DNA of 64,000 nt from Apus apus (GCF_020740795.1 NC_067282.1:176642274-176706273); one strand, 5' to 3'; counted from the first letter of the stretch, positions 1 through 14,400 are shown. Numbers and translations are program-made. The notes: generated by a model from the letters alone, not told the origin.

Positions 1-1705
1 AATTGCTTGAAATGTATACTACCCAAATTTTAGGAAAAAAATCTCCCGAATTCTGCATTAACAACACAAGAATCAGTAGGACCTTGTGAAGGAAACATTT
101 CCATACCATCTGGGAAGGAAGTCTGAAAAAATGCTGAAAACATTTGACCTTGAAAATTTATGGAAATTATGGCTGGAGAGTTGGATACAGCAAGAGACAG
201 ACATCACCTTACATTCCAGTAACCACTTTTCAAGAGAATTGATGTAGTAACAAGTATCAAACCAGATACAAGAAATACTTTCTATTATTTTCATCATTGT
301 TGTCATTGTCATCATCATCATCAGCATTATTTAAATGAAATCAGCATAAGACCTACAGTCTTAAAGCAAAACATAAGTGTAGTGCAGTGCAATATATGTA
401 GACAAGTTCTGAAGCTGAAATAATATAAAAGGCATTATTTTAATCACAAATGCAACTTTTATCACATGTTGCTATTTTATTTAGCTAAAAAGATATAGAT
501 ATGTTCTTTGGTTCCAAGATTTTTGTTCTCTGTATTGAATTCCATTAAGTTACCCGAAGATGGAATTTGGCACAAAAGATTAGGGTTTTTTTCCCATTTG
601 TGTGTCTAGTTGTGTATATATTAAGCCAAAATTGTTGCTTTCAGATGCTGGTCTAGTATTCCTTAGCTTATTCTTCAGTTCAGTTATTATCTACATCACC
701 ACCTTTGAAGAGATGCTGGGAATAAATTATCTACTAGCTATCACACTGTAATGGAAATGTTTGCTCATGACTCTAAATACGTTAATAGATGTCTGGCCTC
801 AAATGATTTAATGCTGGAGGGCTCCAGCTTTTGTCTTACTGATGGGAAAAACTGTACTTCATCATAGAGAATACAAGTCCTCTGGCAGGCACGGTCATGA
901 TGTGAACACACTGCTTATTGATACATTTAATACAAATTCCAGTTGGCTGGCACTGTGATTCATATTTCTAATCCTCTGTTGAAAAGACTGATGCAAAACC
1001 TCCTGAAATAAATCCTTATTTTCTCCTCAGCACCTGGGTATCTTGGAGTTTAATGAATTTGCTATGAAAGAAGAAATTAAAAACTCCACTGTAGCATTTA
1101 GTCTTGAATTGTGTTTCTTTTCATACAGGGGGGGTAATACTGGAGTGTATCACATTTACATGTAGACTGTATTAAAGTAATTATATGATGGAAAGTCGAA
1201 CACTTAGAGCTCCAGAAGTGTCTGAATGTCAGTATACACATGGTTAATAACTGTGTTAATTACATGGAGGTGCCATAGTGCTGCTCTCGTGCTGCTCCTG
1301 CACATCCTGGATGGAGCACGCCCAGTGCATATACAGTCTTTGGGAAATTTCCCTGTCAAAGTTTCCCTGATGAGGATGTGGAAGATCAAATAGGAGCAAG
1401 ATGTCATATAAAAGTTCCCTCACAGTGTACTAAAACTGCACATGCCCTAAAAATGCATACTGGATGGCTAAAGCATATTGTGCTTATTTAGATTGCTAAC
1501 AGTGATGGCAACAGGTGATCAGACTTGGGCCACATGTATTATTAACAAGACTGTCTGCCAATGGACATGTGCACAAACAGGCAAAGTGATCAAGAAATAT
1601 CTCAGATGATGTCCATATTGGAGGCAGTAGCACAGACATACCCTTCCTTGGCTACTTCTTGAGCTCTGTTGGTGGTGAAATGGTGCACAGAATATCCAAC
1701 TGGGC
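1..1705. other. Intergenic, nothing recognised
   Basis: AT-rich sequence with only short chance reading frames and a small ATC repeat at about 304-322. Confidence 0.7.
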
Positions 1706-2588
1706 ATAGAATCATAGAATCATAGAATCATAGAATAATAGGGGTTGGAAGGGACCTTGAAAGATCATCTAGTCCAACCCCCCCGCCAGAGCAGGGTCAC
1801 CTAGAGTACATCACACAGGAAGGCGTCCAGGCAGGTTTTGAATGTCTCCAGAGAAGGAGACTCCACAACCTCTCTGGGCAGCCTGTTCCAGTGCTCTGTC
1901 ACCCTCACAGTAAAAATTTTTTTTTCTGATATTCACCTTAAACCTCCTATGCTCCAATTTGTATCCATTACTCCTTGTCCTATCACTGGTCATCACTGAA
2001 AAAAGCTTAACTCCATCTTCTTGACACTCACCCTTTACGTATTTGTAAACATTGATGAGGTCACCCCTCAGTCTCCTTTTCTCCAAACTAAAGAGACCCA
2101 GCTCCCTCAGCCTTTCCTCATAAGGGAGATGTTCCACTCCCTTAATCATCTTTGTAGCTCTGCGCTGGACTCTTTCAAGCAGTTCCCTGTCCTTCTTGAA
2201 CTGAGGGGCCCAGAACTGGACACAATACTCCAGATGCGGCCTCACCAATGCAGAATAGAGGGGGAGGAGAACCTCTCTTGACCTACTAACCACACCCTTT
2301 CTAATACACCCCAGGATGCCATTGGCCTTCTTAGCCACAAGGGCACATTGCTGGCTCATGGTCATCTTCCTGTCCACCAGGACCCCCAGATCCCTTTCAC
2401 CCACACTGCTCTCCAGCAGGTCAGCCCCCAACCTGTACTGGTGCATGACATTTTTCTTCCCCAAATGCAAAACTCTACACTTGCCCTTGTTGAACTTCAT
2501 CAGGTTTTTCCCCGCCCAAGTCTCCAGCCTGTCTAAGTCTCTCTGAATGGCAGCACAACCTTCTGGTGTGTCAGCCACTCCTCCCAGT
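1706..2588 (-). mobile_element. CR1 LINE, 5'-truncated, 3' end of ORF2 and 3' tail
   Basis: The plus strand starts with repeated ATAGAATC units (the reverse of the CR1 3' tail), then GGGGTTGGAAGGGACC. On the minus strand a long open frame (1811 to the truncation point near 2588) encodes the C-terminal part of the CR1 reverse transcriptase protein, including [25 protein letters not shown] and [19 protein letters not shown] frame change at the T-run near 1914-1926 displaces the usual ending. It is the best preserved CR1 copy here. The RT catalytic core is missing, so it cannot move by itself. Confidence 0.95.
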
Positions 2589-4582
2589 GAACAAAAAAAG
2601 CAAGTGATGTGCACTTTGGAAGTTGACATAATTACATAGTGCATATACATGACTGTGCATACCTACTAGGGTGACACTGGCTATTTCGGGAGCCCAGAAG
2701 GCAGAAGTGCTCTGCCCAGCACTCCCCCTACCTCCACTTCTACCTATTCCATGGGAGGAGACTAGATTTGGTTATGTGTTTATATAGACATATAAGCATC
2801 TATATCCTTTTACTCCTTTTCCCCACAATGTCACCTTAGTCTAATACTTTTAGTAGAAACTCTAATGATTCTGCAGGAGAAGGTGGTTACTTAATGGTAG
2901 AGGTTTTGTTCTGCTGAGAATGAGACAGTTAAACTCATCTTGCAGTTTAAGCAAAGACTGTCTCTAAACCACAAAGTGTTGGATTTTTTAAATTACCGGA
3001 GGACGCTATATAAATATTTTTTCAGTCACTGAAATGGAGGAACCAGACTGACTGAATACCTGACGTATTAATTCAATAGGTTTAGGTTTTCTTATAATAA
3101 AGATTATTTTCTATAAATCAAAAAAAGATGAGAGGAATATAAATGTAAAATTAGGCCAATCCTTTTGAATTTTAAGATGTGTCGAGGCTACAAGAATTAA
3201 TTCATTCATGAAAGACAAGGAGTTAACTTGAGACTTTGATCGAAAGGAATACAGTGTTTTATGTGCATTATCTGTAAAATATCTGGAGGCACAAAAAGGC
3301 CAGCTTTAGAATGCTGTCAAATACTGTTGTATAAATCAATTGCCAAGGTAAGTCCATCATTTTGTAAAAAAATAAAAATAATCCATGTCAGAAATATTTG
3401 TGTTTATATGTTAAAATTTAATCTTATGATTTGATACAAATGGCATATTTTGTAATACTCTGGGGTTTTTTTTATTCTACTCTCCAAAGCTGAGATACTT
3501 GGTTTGCCTTCAGGTTAAGAAATCAATTACAAGTTTATACATGCATTTGTGTCCTGGAGGGAATGGAGACTTGATTGACATAAAAATCTCAGAACTGAAC
3601 TGCATTAAAATTGTCTGTCAACCTCCTGCATCTTTAAGAAGAAGAATTTGTGCAAGCATATATTTTTTCCTAGACATTTCAGCATTTCTGTTAACACTGA
3701 AATATGCTGTGGGTATGCTATGTAGCTAGAAAATGTCACAATATCCATAGCCTTTGAAATTAATATTTTAGCATTGTATAGTTACACATTGTTGTTAAAT
3801 ATTGATTCACCTTGTAGTAATGAGAATGGGAAAATAGGAAGGGAAACACTTCTTGAAATTCTACTCTGAAATTGTTTTAAGCTCTGCTTCTTTAAATTCT
3901 ACTCTTCACAGAATGCCCCATAGCTCTAAAAATTAATGTTAGTTTTATTAATTCAAGTTATTGCAAAATGACTTGCCCCTCTGGTGTAAAAGGTAATGCA
4001 AATGGTTTAGATGAGTGTTCATCAGCTGCAGAACCTTTTCCACTTCATTGTGCTCCCCAAGGTGTGCTGCATGCTCAGAATGCGAATGGTCACTCAGAGA
4101 TGAAAAGGCTTTATGTATCATATGTGATGGAGAAGATAAATCACAAAACTATTCTGGTTTAAAAAAAAAAATTCTTACCTGAACCAAGGTTTGAAACCAA
4201 GTACATAGACACATTCAGACACACAAACAAATTCTACATTTACCATAGAGGCAGCTCAGAGGAGAAGGTACTTAAAAAGCTTCTTCATATCCAAGGCTAT
4301 TTAGGCCTAGACCACTTATTACAAGACTCAAAATCCAGTAATGTGCAAACATGATTATTGCCCAATCCTACAGCATCTCTATCAACAACAAGTTTATTGC
4401 ATCTGGTTTACAGTGAGGTTTGGCAAAAGGCTGCATCACATGAAAACCTGTGGTTTCCTTTGTGGTCTGTGGAGAAAATGAATCTGTTTCTCTCTGGGTA
4501 GGCATTAAAACAATATTGCCAAACACCTTAATGTGTCACATAGAGAACTATGTTTATGAGCCATTTCTGTGCTATGCAATGA
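2589..4582. other. Intergenic, nothing recognised
   Basis: AT-rich stretch between two CR1 copies. Reading frames are short and unlike any known protein. Confidence 0.7.
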
Positions 4583-5557
4583 TTACCCAGGGGTCAGTTC
4601 TGGGACCAGTGCTGTTTAACATCTTCGTTGAACACATGGACAGTGGGATTGAGTGTATCCTCAGCAAGTTTGCTGGCAATACCAATCTGTGTGGTGTGGT
4701 TGACACCCTAGGGGGAAGGGACACCATGCAGAGGGACCTTCACCAGCTCAAGAGCTGGGCCAATGCCAACCTCATGAAGTTCAACAATGAAGGCCAAGTA
4801 CAAGGTCCTGCACCTGGGTCGGCATAACCCCAGGCACAAATACAGGCTGGGAGGAGAATGGCTGGAGAGCAGTCCTGAGGAGAAGGACTTGGGGGTGGTA
4901 GTAGATGAGAAGCTCAAGATGAGCTGTCAGTGTGCACTTGCAGCCCAGAGAGCCAACTGCATCCTGGGCTGCATCAAAAGAAGAGTGGCCAGCAGGGCCA
5001 GAGAGGGGATTCTGCCCCTCTACTCTGCTCTGGTGAGGCTGCACCTCGAATACTGTGTACAGCTCTGGAGCCCTCAGCATAAGAAAGATACAGACCTGTT
5101 GGACAGGGTCCAGAGAAGGGCCATGAAGACGATTAGATGGCTGGAGCATCTCTCCTATGAAGACAGGCTGAGAGACTTGGGGCTATTCAGTCTGAGAAGA
5201 GCAGGCTCTGAGGAGATCTTATAGTGGCCTTCCAGTACCTGAAGGGGCCACAGGAAAGCTGGGGAGGGGCTTTTCACATGAGAGGGTAGTGATAGGACAA
5301 GGGGTAACAGTTTTAAACTGAAAGAGGGGAGATTTAGGTTAGACATCAGGAAGAAATTCTTCACCATGAGGGTAGTAAGGCACTGGAATGGGTTGCCCAG
5401 GGAGGTTGTGGGCCCCTTCCCTGGAGGTGTTCAAGGCCAGGCTGGATGAGGGTTTGTGCAGCCTGGTCTAGTGTGAGGTGTCCCTGCTCGTAGCAGGAAG
5501 GTTGAAACCTGATGATCTTTAAAGTCCCTTCCAACCTTAACCACTCTATGATTCTAC
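4583..5557 (+). mobile_element. CR1 LINE, 5'-truncated, with frameshifts
   Basis: It starts at the conserved QGSVLGPVLFNIF block of the reverse transcriptase and ends with a CTATGATTCTA tail. The catalytic FADD is degraded to FAGN. The frame shifts near 4790 and again near 5210, splitting the protein into pieces ([46 protein letters not shown]-like block). An inactive fossil. Confidence 0.95.
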
Positions 5558-8500
5558 GTGTGCTGCCAGTTGTTTGTTTGCTGTGTAGTGCAGTGTTGCT
5601 TTTGCACTCTGCCCCAATACCAGGCAAATACATTTAAGGAAGCAGACACTGTAGAAAACAGTCAGTTACTAAGCAAGCTTTCTGTAGCACATACACTACA
5701 GAACAGCAAATTGTATCAGAGAGATGAAAATATAGGTTTGAGGGTCAGTGAACAATGCCAATTTGTATGACACAACTACAGAAGCATTTGTGCTAATTTT
5801 TCTTATCCCTTGAGAACATCTACAGACTACACAATAACTATAAAAGTTTGCAGTTTGTTCCTTGGCAGATTAACAGTTCAAATTTTAAGCTGCTTTTATG
5901 ATTTTTTTTTTTTTTTCCAAAATGTATGCAGCTTGAAATTGATTGCTGCTTGAACAACCTGGCACTTCTTTCTTACTAAGCCTTGTGGGGAATGTTCCTG
6001 AAGTTTGAGAGTGTTCTGTTGGAAACGAAAGTTTTAATGACTGGATCACTGCCAAGGCCAGTGTGTATCTAGTGGATGACAACAACCTGCCGCCTTTTGG
6101 GGATCCTAATCTTAGGTCTGGCTGAAGATATCAGGGTTTGAGGATTTTTTGGGATTCACAAGCATCAAGAAGAACCCTGGTGAACTGTCCTCAGGACTGC
6201 CCCAGTCCTTGGTATGCTCAACACGTTATGTGGAGGAAGGGGCAATACACATCTTACTCTTACGCAAGGGGTATGCAGCCACATCAGTGGATTTCTGGTC
6301 CTTACTGATTTGTTTGTCAGGCAGGGAGAGAATATTATATAAACCAGTTATTCTCTTTATTATCCCCTTATAATCTACACTATGAAAAAGACCTTTAGAA
6401 CAGTCCTTTAAAGATGATTATATTGAGTGCTACAGAACCAGACAGAAAAAACTTATTCCTTCCATAAACTATTAACTTTATTTTTTAAGACTAACCACAA
6501 CATTACCAGGCAACCAAAGACTGAAATTGTGAATCCTTTCCAGTAAGAAGGTAACCTGAAATTCTTAATATTATCCTAACATAGTTTGTTTTATTTTCAC
6601 CCTCTACAGAAGCTGTTGAACAAAAAGTCTTCCAGCCTGCCGCATCCTTCAGCACCCTCAGCCCAGATACCAAAACATCACTTCCACAGAGCAGCACTGC
6701 ATCGAGAACTATCACTTGCAAGTAAATGAGAGTGCATCTCTTTCTGCCTTCATCAGCTGCCCATGGTGAAATACTACTGTGAAGTTTTCCTAAATCTTCA
6801 AGTCACAATGCAGTCATGAGAGACAATGTGTATTTTAGATACCCATACTTGTGTGGTTAAAGAAAGAGACCAAGATATGTACAATCTTATAAAAAAGCAG
6901 TCTTTGAAGTGTAAGCCTGTAAAGGAATAGCTTGTTTATTGAAGAGCAGACTTTAATTACAGATGTAATTTTAAATACAAATCAGTTATACTATAATCTC
7001 ACTATTACAGGTACTTGTGTTTGTCCTCCTGAATATGAAAACAATTACAATATTTCATTTGAAATGGGTAAGAAAAGAAAGAAATGAGATGAGGGGACAG
7101 GAGTGAGAGCCTTAAAAGTTTGCTTTAAATAAAGATAAGAATACAATGATAATGGAGAATGAAAATAAATGGTACCAAGAATATCAGTGACTGCACTTCC
7201 TCACAAGTCCAACATGGCTTAACAGCTTCAGATATAAACTTTCTTGTAAAACTCATTATTTTTGTATATGTCTATTTGGAAAAGCACTTTAGTGGCTTAT
7301 TCTGAAAAATCTGTCATGAGGCAACAACATTAATTCTTTCATAAAGTGTTCTTAAATGGGAACTGTAGCAAGTTGTGAGAGGATACAGCTTGTATGGTTG
7401 CTTCAGTTTTAATTGTAATATCCTATCAAGCCAGCCTATATCAAAGTAACTGGGTGTTAAATGAAAGTGCCAATGTATCATGCCTATTTTCACTAAGCAT
7501 GCCATACTTGCCTTATCGAATGTCAATTAAATGAACAGAGGCTTCTCACACTAATAAGGATCTAATTACACATTGAGGGCTTGTCTCTCATCTTTGTTTG
7601 AAGAAAATGAAGTGTGAAAATTAGTTTTTTCCCTGAATTTGATTATAAATGTGATAGATTGCTTTTAGTAACAGTGTAGTAGATTGTTAGCAATACTCAT
7701 TCCAGTTCAACCACTGAATAGGAAGAAGGTGGCAGCTCAGACACTAGAAACAGTGGAGGTGGAGATGCTGGGCAGAGGCTGCTGGAAGCCTGGGAGCTTT
7801 CTGATTGGCAGTCACTGGAGCTGGGAAGCAGCAGGAAGGGTATTTGTTGTGGGTTGGTGGTCATCTGTGATTACTTGAGGAAAACAGGTAGGCTGGAGTA
7901 AGCATTTATGAGGCCAGAGCAGATGTCTTCCATCCTCCATACTGGGTTATTCCTCAGATTTGAGATAAGAAATGCTTAAAACTTTCCTCTAACATTGCCA
8001 GAGAAATGTGTATGAAGTATTTCAATTTATTATTGTTGGTAGCTATCATAATACAGAAATTTATGGAAGTTCCTGGAAATCCCTCATGTGACACTGTAGA
8101 GGAGAGTGTGTATGGGTTACAACTCTTGTCGATTTGGTCTGAGAGACTCAAATCCATCAGAGAATTTGGTTCAAGTTGTGTGAAAGATTTCAGCTAAAAA
8201 AATGTAAGAAAAAAATTAGGAAATGTCAAAGTGAATCTTTTTTTAATGTAAAAATTATCAATTTATGAAAAAGTAAATAGAGATTAATCTGAAAAATGAA
8301 GTAAGATTATTTGTTTTTAATTTTCTGTTTAAAAAATTAGAAGAGTCTCTGGATTGATTTCAATTTAATATTGTTGTCAATATTCTAGCTTTAAAAATAT
8401 GCATTGTTGAAACAGCTCTGCCTCTGGAAGAACAGTTAGCCCAATATGCTACACAAGTACGAAGGACTGGGTATGCCACAGATTATAGAAGAATTCACTG

Positions 8501-8887
8501 AGATCACTGTCTGGGTAGTCACTGCTCAGCCCTTATACCAGCTCTTGAAATAGTCATAGAGATGGGTGGGGACTCAGCAAATACAGATAGCATTATAAAC
8601 CCTCTTAAACCATATGTCTGTGTCAGTTTTGTGTCTCCTTTATGGTATTACAGCCAACTGAGCTGCTAAAGTATATTTCTGCTAGATACAGTGTTCTGAA
8701 TGGCTATTACAACCTACATTATGTGAAAAAGAATTACAGGCTAAAACTTCTCAGCCTCAGATGCAAATGAAAATGGAGGGAATAACCAGGTAATATGATT
8801 GTTGAATCATAAATCTCTCATGGAATAATAATATGAAAAACCTCTGTGTATAAACAATGTCTTTATGCTTTGAAATAAAGACTGAAA
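5558..8887. other. Intergenic, nothing recognised
   Basis: AT-rich; contains a T-run at about 5903-5918 but no gene, repeat family or RNA I can identify. Confidence 0.65.
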
Positions 8888-8955
8888 TAAAGGGTTAGAA
8901 AGGATCTCTGGAGGAGATGGAGTCCAACTCCCTGCTTAAAACAAGTCTAATTACT
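8888..8955 (-). mobile_element. CR1 relic, interrupted by the LTR at 8956-9950 (first part)
   Basis: GGGTTAGAAAGGATCTCTGG followed by TCCAACTCCCTGCTTAAAAC is a diverged CR1 3' end in reverse orientation. It resumes directly after the LTR (9956-9982, TCAGGTTGATCAGAGGCTTG), so the LTR landed inside this older copy. Confidence 0.75.
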
Positions 8956-9950
8956 TGTTGTGGTTTGGGCCCAACTTGACAACAAAGAAGTGGTCTGGTG
9001 GCCGCTCACTCATCTCCTCCCTTCCTCCACCCACACACACTCTGGGATGAGGAGGACAAAGCTCATGGGTTGAGCAAAGGACAAGGAGGATTTTCACCAA
9101 TGGGCAAAACAGACTCAACTTGGGGAAAAAATAATAATTTAATTTTCACAGTAATCAAAGACACACAGGACACAGACAACACAAAGAGCAGGGCTTGCAC
9201 ATGTTACCCCACCCCTCCCAAATTACTTTGCTCCCCGCTTCTCTCCCTCCTTCCCCCCAGCAGCACAGGGGGACAGGGGATGGATTTTAGAGTCAGTTCA
9301 CAGGCTGGTGGTTCTTGCCGCACCATCCTCCTCAGGAAGAAGGATTCCTTACAGTCCTTTCCTTCTTCCCCACAAAGTCCCTCTTATGGGATAGAGTCCT
9401 CCATGAACATCTCCTTCATGAGTCCTTCCCACAAGGTCCAGAGCTGCTCCAGCCTGGGCTTCCCACAGAGTCACGGGGTCCTTTGGGAACAAACTCCCCT
9501 GGCACTGGGGTCTTCCAAAGCTGCTCAGTCAGAGTCCACTGGCAGCAAATCCACTGGCCAAAAAATCCAGGTTCACTGGCCAAGTTCACCCCTCCTTGTG
9601 CCTTCAGGGAATGTTCCACCACGTTCCTCCACGAGTGCAGGGGGACAGTTGCCATCTCACTGTGGGTTGCAGGGAAAAGTATGCTAGGACACCTTCTTCC
9701 CCTTCTTCCTCACCAACCACCACCACTGCTCTCTTTCACCAACACAGCTCTTCTCCTCCAGCACAGCTCTTCTCTCCTTCTCTGCTCAGGTGTTATATCA
9801 GTTCTTTCGTATGTTAACCACAGAGGCGCATCTATTGTCCCTCTAATGGCTCCTTGGCTGGGTTTGGGGCAGGGGGAGCTTCCCAGCTTCTTACTGGAGC
9901 CACTTCTGGGGCCTTTCCCCTGCTACCAAAAAACCCACCAAACCAGAATA
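8956..9950 (-). mobile_element. Solo LTR of an avian ERVL-type endogenous retrovirus, 995 bp
   Basis: It begins TGTTGTGGTTTGG and ends CCAAACCAGAATA, which are inverted copies of each other with two mismatches. It is flanked on both sides by TTACT (8951-8955 and 9951-9955), a 5-bp target duplication. The body matches my recollection of the common ERVL LTR of small birds, with sense on the minus strand, judging from the order of its blocks (a GCGCCTCTGTGG block ahead of purine-rich R/U5). No internal retroviral genes are present. The frames of 229 and 79 codons inside it are not genes. Confidence 0.85.
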
Positions 9951-9955
9951 TTACT

Positions 9956-9982
9956 TCAGGTTGATCAGAGGCTTGTTCAGCA
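9956..9982 (-). mobile_element. CR1 relic, second part after the LTR insertion
   Basis: This short stretch continues the CR1 sequence broken at 8955. Joining the two sides without the LTR and one TTACT gives a contiguous CR1 3' segment. Confidence 0.6.
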
Positions 9983-11162
9983 GAGAATGCTGCATAGATT
10001 ATAAACTTCACCAAGTTTTTTTTTGCTCAAAGTCCTGTGTTTGTAACTAGGCAAGACTTACTGATGGAGATTTTAAGGAAGCTCATTTATTCTATTATTC
10101 ACAGAAAATTTTATAAGACCATAATAGTTGTATGTTGTATTTCCTAAGCATACTTGACTTATGCCAATATACATATAGCCAAAAAGTTAGATCCTATTCT
10201 GGATTTCATCATGGGTTAATTTTTTTGCATCTGAATTAGAGTTACATGACAAATTTTTTGAATACTCCATGTTGTTCTCAGATTACAATTTCTGCTATTT
10301 CTATTTATTTGTAATTTTTGGCAATAAGGATTTTAACAGCATGGGAGGGTGAGGAGCCCCAGCTGGGAAGTTACATATGCAGTTGTGGGGAGAATGGAGG
10401 ACAGATCAGAGCAGGAGCCTATCTTGAATGTTTGGAGATCATGTCCAGAGGAATCACTCTTCTATTACCTATTCAAACAGCCTACACATGGTACCTGGAG
10501 AAATATAGCTATCTAAAGCTACACTGTATTACTTCCTTCTCCCCACACACAGGAGCATATATTGATTTGAAAAGGGTCTCAGCAATATCCAAAATGACAG
10601 CGAGATGGGTAAGGGATCAGCAGGCATGCTACCCTGAGGGGTCCACATAAACCCTGAGTGGGAAAAGTTAATAATGTGTATGATAAAACTGAACTTTGGT
10701 TAGCAGGACCATCTTGTTTGAATAAGACAAAATGTTCAGTGAGAAAGGTCATGACAGGGTAGACAGATGGAATTTTTTTTTCTTTAATGTGGGGAAGACA
10801 GCATTAGAAGATTATTTATTTCTCCCTAACTGTCTGACAGGTAGGTTAGATTTGTACAAATGGAGTGAGATGGCTAATATTCTTAAGACAACCAAGTGAT
10901 AGATTATTTCTTATTCTTGTCCTTGTTTCTTTGAGACAGATTTGTGAACAAAGGAAGTGTGATAAATATTTTAAATCTGTATTTCATTTAAACATTAGGT
11001 GTTAATGGGTAGGTGATTTATATGTCAAGACCTTGCCATTTTAAACCATTTCCCCTTTCTAGTACTCTGAGGAAATGAAAAGAAGATTATAATTTTCTGT
11101 ATGGTTTAGGTAAAAAACTCCACTTTCCTAAAGTCCAGAGCCTTCTGTCATTGTTTTTAGTA

Positions 11163-11440
11163 TAATTTAGGTTGGAAGGGACCTCTGAAGGTCAACTGGT
11201 CCAGTCCCACACCCAAAGTAGGTCCGACTTACCTGGGTTTCTAAGGACCAAAGGCAGATTTTCCATACATTGCCTGGGCCATCTCTGCTGGTGTTTGATT
11301 ACTTTCAGAGTTAAAAAACCCTGAACATCTTCTATCAGAATTTGCCTTGTTTTAACCTTATCTCTCATCCTGTCACTTAGCACCTTCAAGGGTCTGGCTA
11401 CATCTTCCCTATGTCCTCATGCTATGCTCAGCTACTCCCC
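11163..11440 (-). mobile_element. Diverged CR1 3' fragment
   Basis: AGGTTGGAAGGGACCTCTGA plus a later GGGTCTGGCTACATCTTCC block are CR1 3' landmarks in reverse orientation, with many substitutions between. The tail repeat is lost. Confidence 0.7.
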
Positions 11441-14400
11441 TTTCTCATTTCCCTCAAGAGTCCACATTGTAGTCACTACAGCCAAAGGTGCCCTTGACTG
11501 TCTCATTCCCAACAAGTTCTTCCTTGGTTTTGAGTAGCAGATCAAGCAGAGTACCTTCTGTGGACAGCACATGTGAAAAAACCCTCTTCAGAGTGTCCCA
11601 TTAATATCTCCATTGCACAGATGACGAATAGCTGAAAAAGCTCATTTCTTAAGTTTAACTAGAAACTGAATGACTAAAGTTGACTCAGTTTCTAGCTTGC
11701 CCAAGGCAACCACCACCCCAAAAAGTACACTATTTATTAGGCTGTGGCACTGACATTAACAACATAGATCTGATATGTAATCTGTCAGAACTTAACAGCA
11801 ATGTGTAGCCCCAGTCATAACCTGAAAATATTTCCTGTCTGATAGGTGTTGACACAGATAATACTAAAGTCTATTTGTGTAAAGGATGGAGCATCCTTAC
11901 TAGAAGGATCTCAGTAAAAGTTATTGACAGCACAAGCAGGATACTATATGCATAGATCTTTCTTAGGCCATGACGGTGTCAATAAAGGCAGAAAGGTCTA
12001 CCTCTATAATCACAGTTCTGCAGGCAACTGTATGAAACAACAACAATAATTTTATTACTAAGTATTATTATTATTACTAGATTGCCCTGCATACATTAAA
12101 ATAATGATTAAAACTTCCTATCAATGGTTTAAAAAGTGTTCACAAACACACCATTTTGTTTTAGATTATTTGCTGCTTATTTGGTTAAATAGGATATGGG
12201 AAATTTTATTAATATGCACCATTGTAGACTTGTCTCAGTTTTTCACCAGTCCTTAGGACGGCTGTGTATGAGACCCATCTCTCACTGGAAGTTCTGCTGG
12301 AAAGCAATGCAGTCAAATACAAATCTCTGGCAGTCTTTCAGTACTTATGTCTATTTTTAATCATTACCAACTGGAGCACAGTGGGAAACACAGGACAAAA
12401 GTGTATTTGGCTATAATTAGGCAAGAGATTTGCAACTGTTAGGAAACTCCAAATAGGACAAAATGTGATGATGTGTTCCTCAGCAACACTGGCTACTATG
12501 GGCACTTCTGATCTGCATTCAGCTCTTTACACTAGCTTGCCACAACTGAGCTCTGGGTTTCATTTCTTATGTCATTGCATTTTAAAGTCTAAATCCAGAT
12601 AATCTGAAATACCATTAAAACCTTGAGGTTTCCCCTTCCCTTTTTTTATGCTATGGTATAAAAAGGAATGTGTTGCATGTTTTACAGGTACAAATTTCTA
12701 TATCAGGATAAAGAATCTGAAAAATCAAGTGATGTGCAACTCAAACCAGGCTCTGAAAATTAGTGCCTATTTATAGCTTTGTTCTCCTTGTGCTTAAGCT
12801 CCATGCTTGTCAAGTAGGACTCACAACGCCCACCGTCTCAATGGGAGGCTCTGAAAATGTGTTTATATTTATGCAATGCTCAGATATTGGAAAGACAAAT
12901 AGTAGATAGGAAGTCCATGAGGAGTTCCCATGTTCAATGCATTAAGCTGATCATCAAACAATAAGAGAAAATTCTTAAACTCTGTCTATGTACTGAACGA
13001 CACAAAGATCTCAGAAAAAATAGCATCAATCATGTATTGAATTTAATCCCTATTTTAGGCACAAGGAAGATACGGGCTTCTACATATTCTACCAATATAT
13101 GTGATGTTGTGGGCGTAATTATTATCCAGATTAGCATATGGTTTAATAATTTCTGTTTTGAGCTGTGAATTTTTAATTTATGTTTAGTTCAATTATTATT
13201 TTCATAGGAGATTTTAATCTCACTGGATTAAAAAACTGCCAAATCATAACCGCTGAGATATTACTTTCCCTACCCTTTTTTAGAGATACTCTTTCTCATG
13301 ATCATTTCCTAATCACTGAGACTGGAATGGCCATTCTGACATGGCACAGAAGGATTTATCAGTAAAGAATTCACCCATACTGACTTTATATGTTCTTATT
13401 TAAGAATGTCCTCTATAGATGGGGGAAATTAAATGAGTAAAACTTGAAATGATGATCTGTAACAAAGGGGTCAAATGCCTCTCTGTTAAGGTGTATTTCA
13501 TCCTGAAAAGATGCATAAATCTTTTCACATTCATGCCTGTCAAGAATGAACCAGCATTTTCTTGGTTTTCTGGCATTGCATTTGTCAAAATCTATGACCT
13601 GACTTTGTTTCTGTCACCATGCCATTAATGCAATCATTTACCCCTCTGGGCGTCAATGCATTGGGTGCTATTTGCTAGTGACCTTGTGGATAAAGAGTGG
13701 AATTATAATTTCTTTTTCAAGTATTTCAGGTGTACCATTTGCAGGTAGACAAATAATTTTAATCTGTCTGAAACTACTGCAATTACAAACCATATCTCCT
13801 ACCATTTGTTTGTAGAGATAAAAGCTTAATTTTTCATATCTCTTAGTAGTATTTTTGTTTTGGATCTACTTCTGCTTGTTTTTATTGTTCCTGCTCTCCC
13901 AGAAAAAAAATAAACTGCATGCTGCCCAGAACAATAATTTCAACGAGACATGAAAATTATTTTTGCTTGAAATCTCCCTGAAAGAAAGATCATGTTACAG
14001 CAACTCACTATTGAAGTAGTCCTTGTAACATCAGTCCATTTAATTTGGATTCTGCTTGACCCTAGCTCTGAATACAGTACAATTTAAGAAGAGCCCTCTA
14101 TTATTCCTCTCATACATGAGTTTTGATAATGTTCACCACTGCTTGAAGGGGAATGAGAAATTTGCTCTGACGTCTTTGGCAGCATTCTTGCTTTCTGGAC
14201 TCAGTTGTGTGCAGCTGGGGAGGCCTGAGGTCTGTGTCTAGAGACCAGAGATGCTGGCGGCCAAACATGGCTACAGAGCTAAGTGAGAGCTACTGTCCTT
14301 TGACTGGAAAACATATGCCTGAAGCAGATAGTATGAACATGTTTTTTTGAAGTGTGTAAAGCAGGAAAAATGTCAGGCTATGCAAAAGCACATTTTTCTG

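Noticed and set aside
1811-2650. 279-codon open frame on the minus strand
   Set aside because: It is the end of CR1 ORF2 joined to a few host codons and not a host gene. The catalytic part of the enzyme is absent.
8998-10004. Two overlapping 229-codon frames
   Set aside because: They lie inside the solo LTR and its flank. LTRs do not encode these, and the Ser/Pro/Leu-rich translation reflects base composition.
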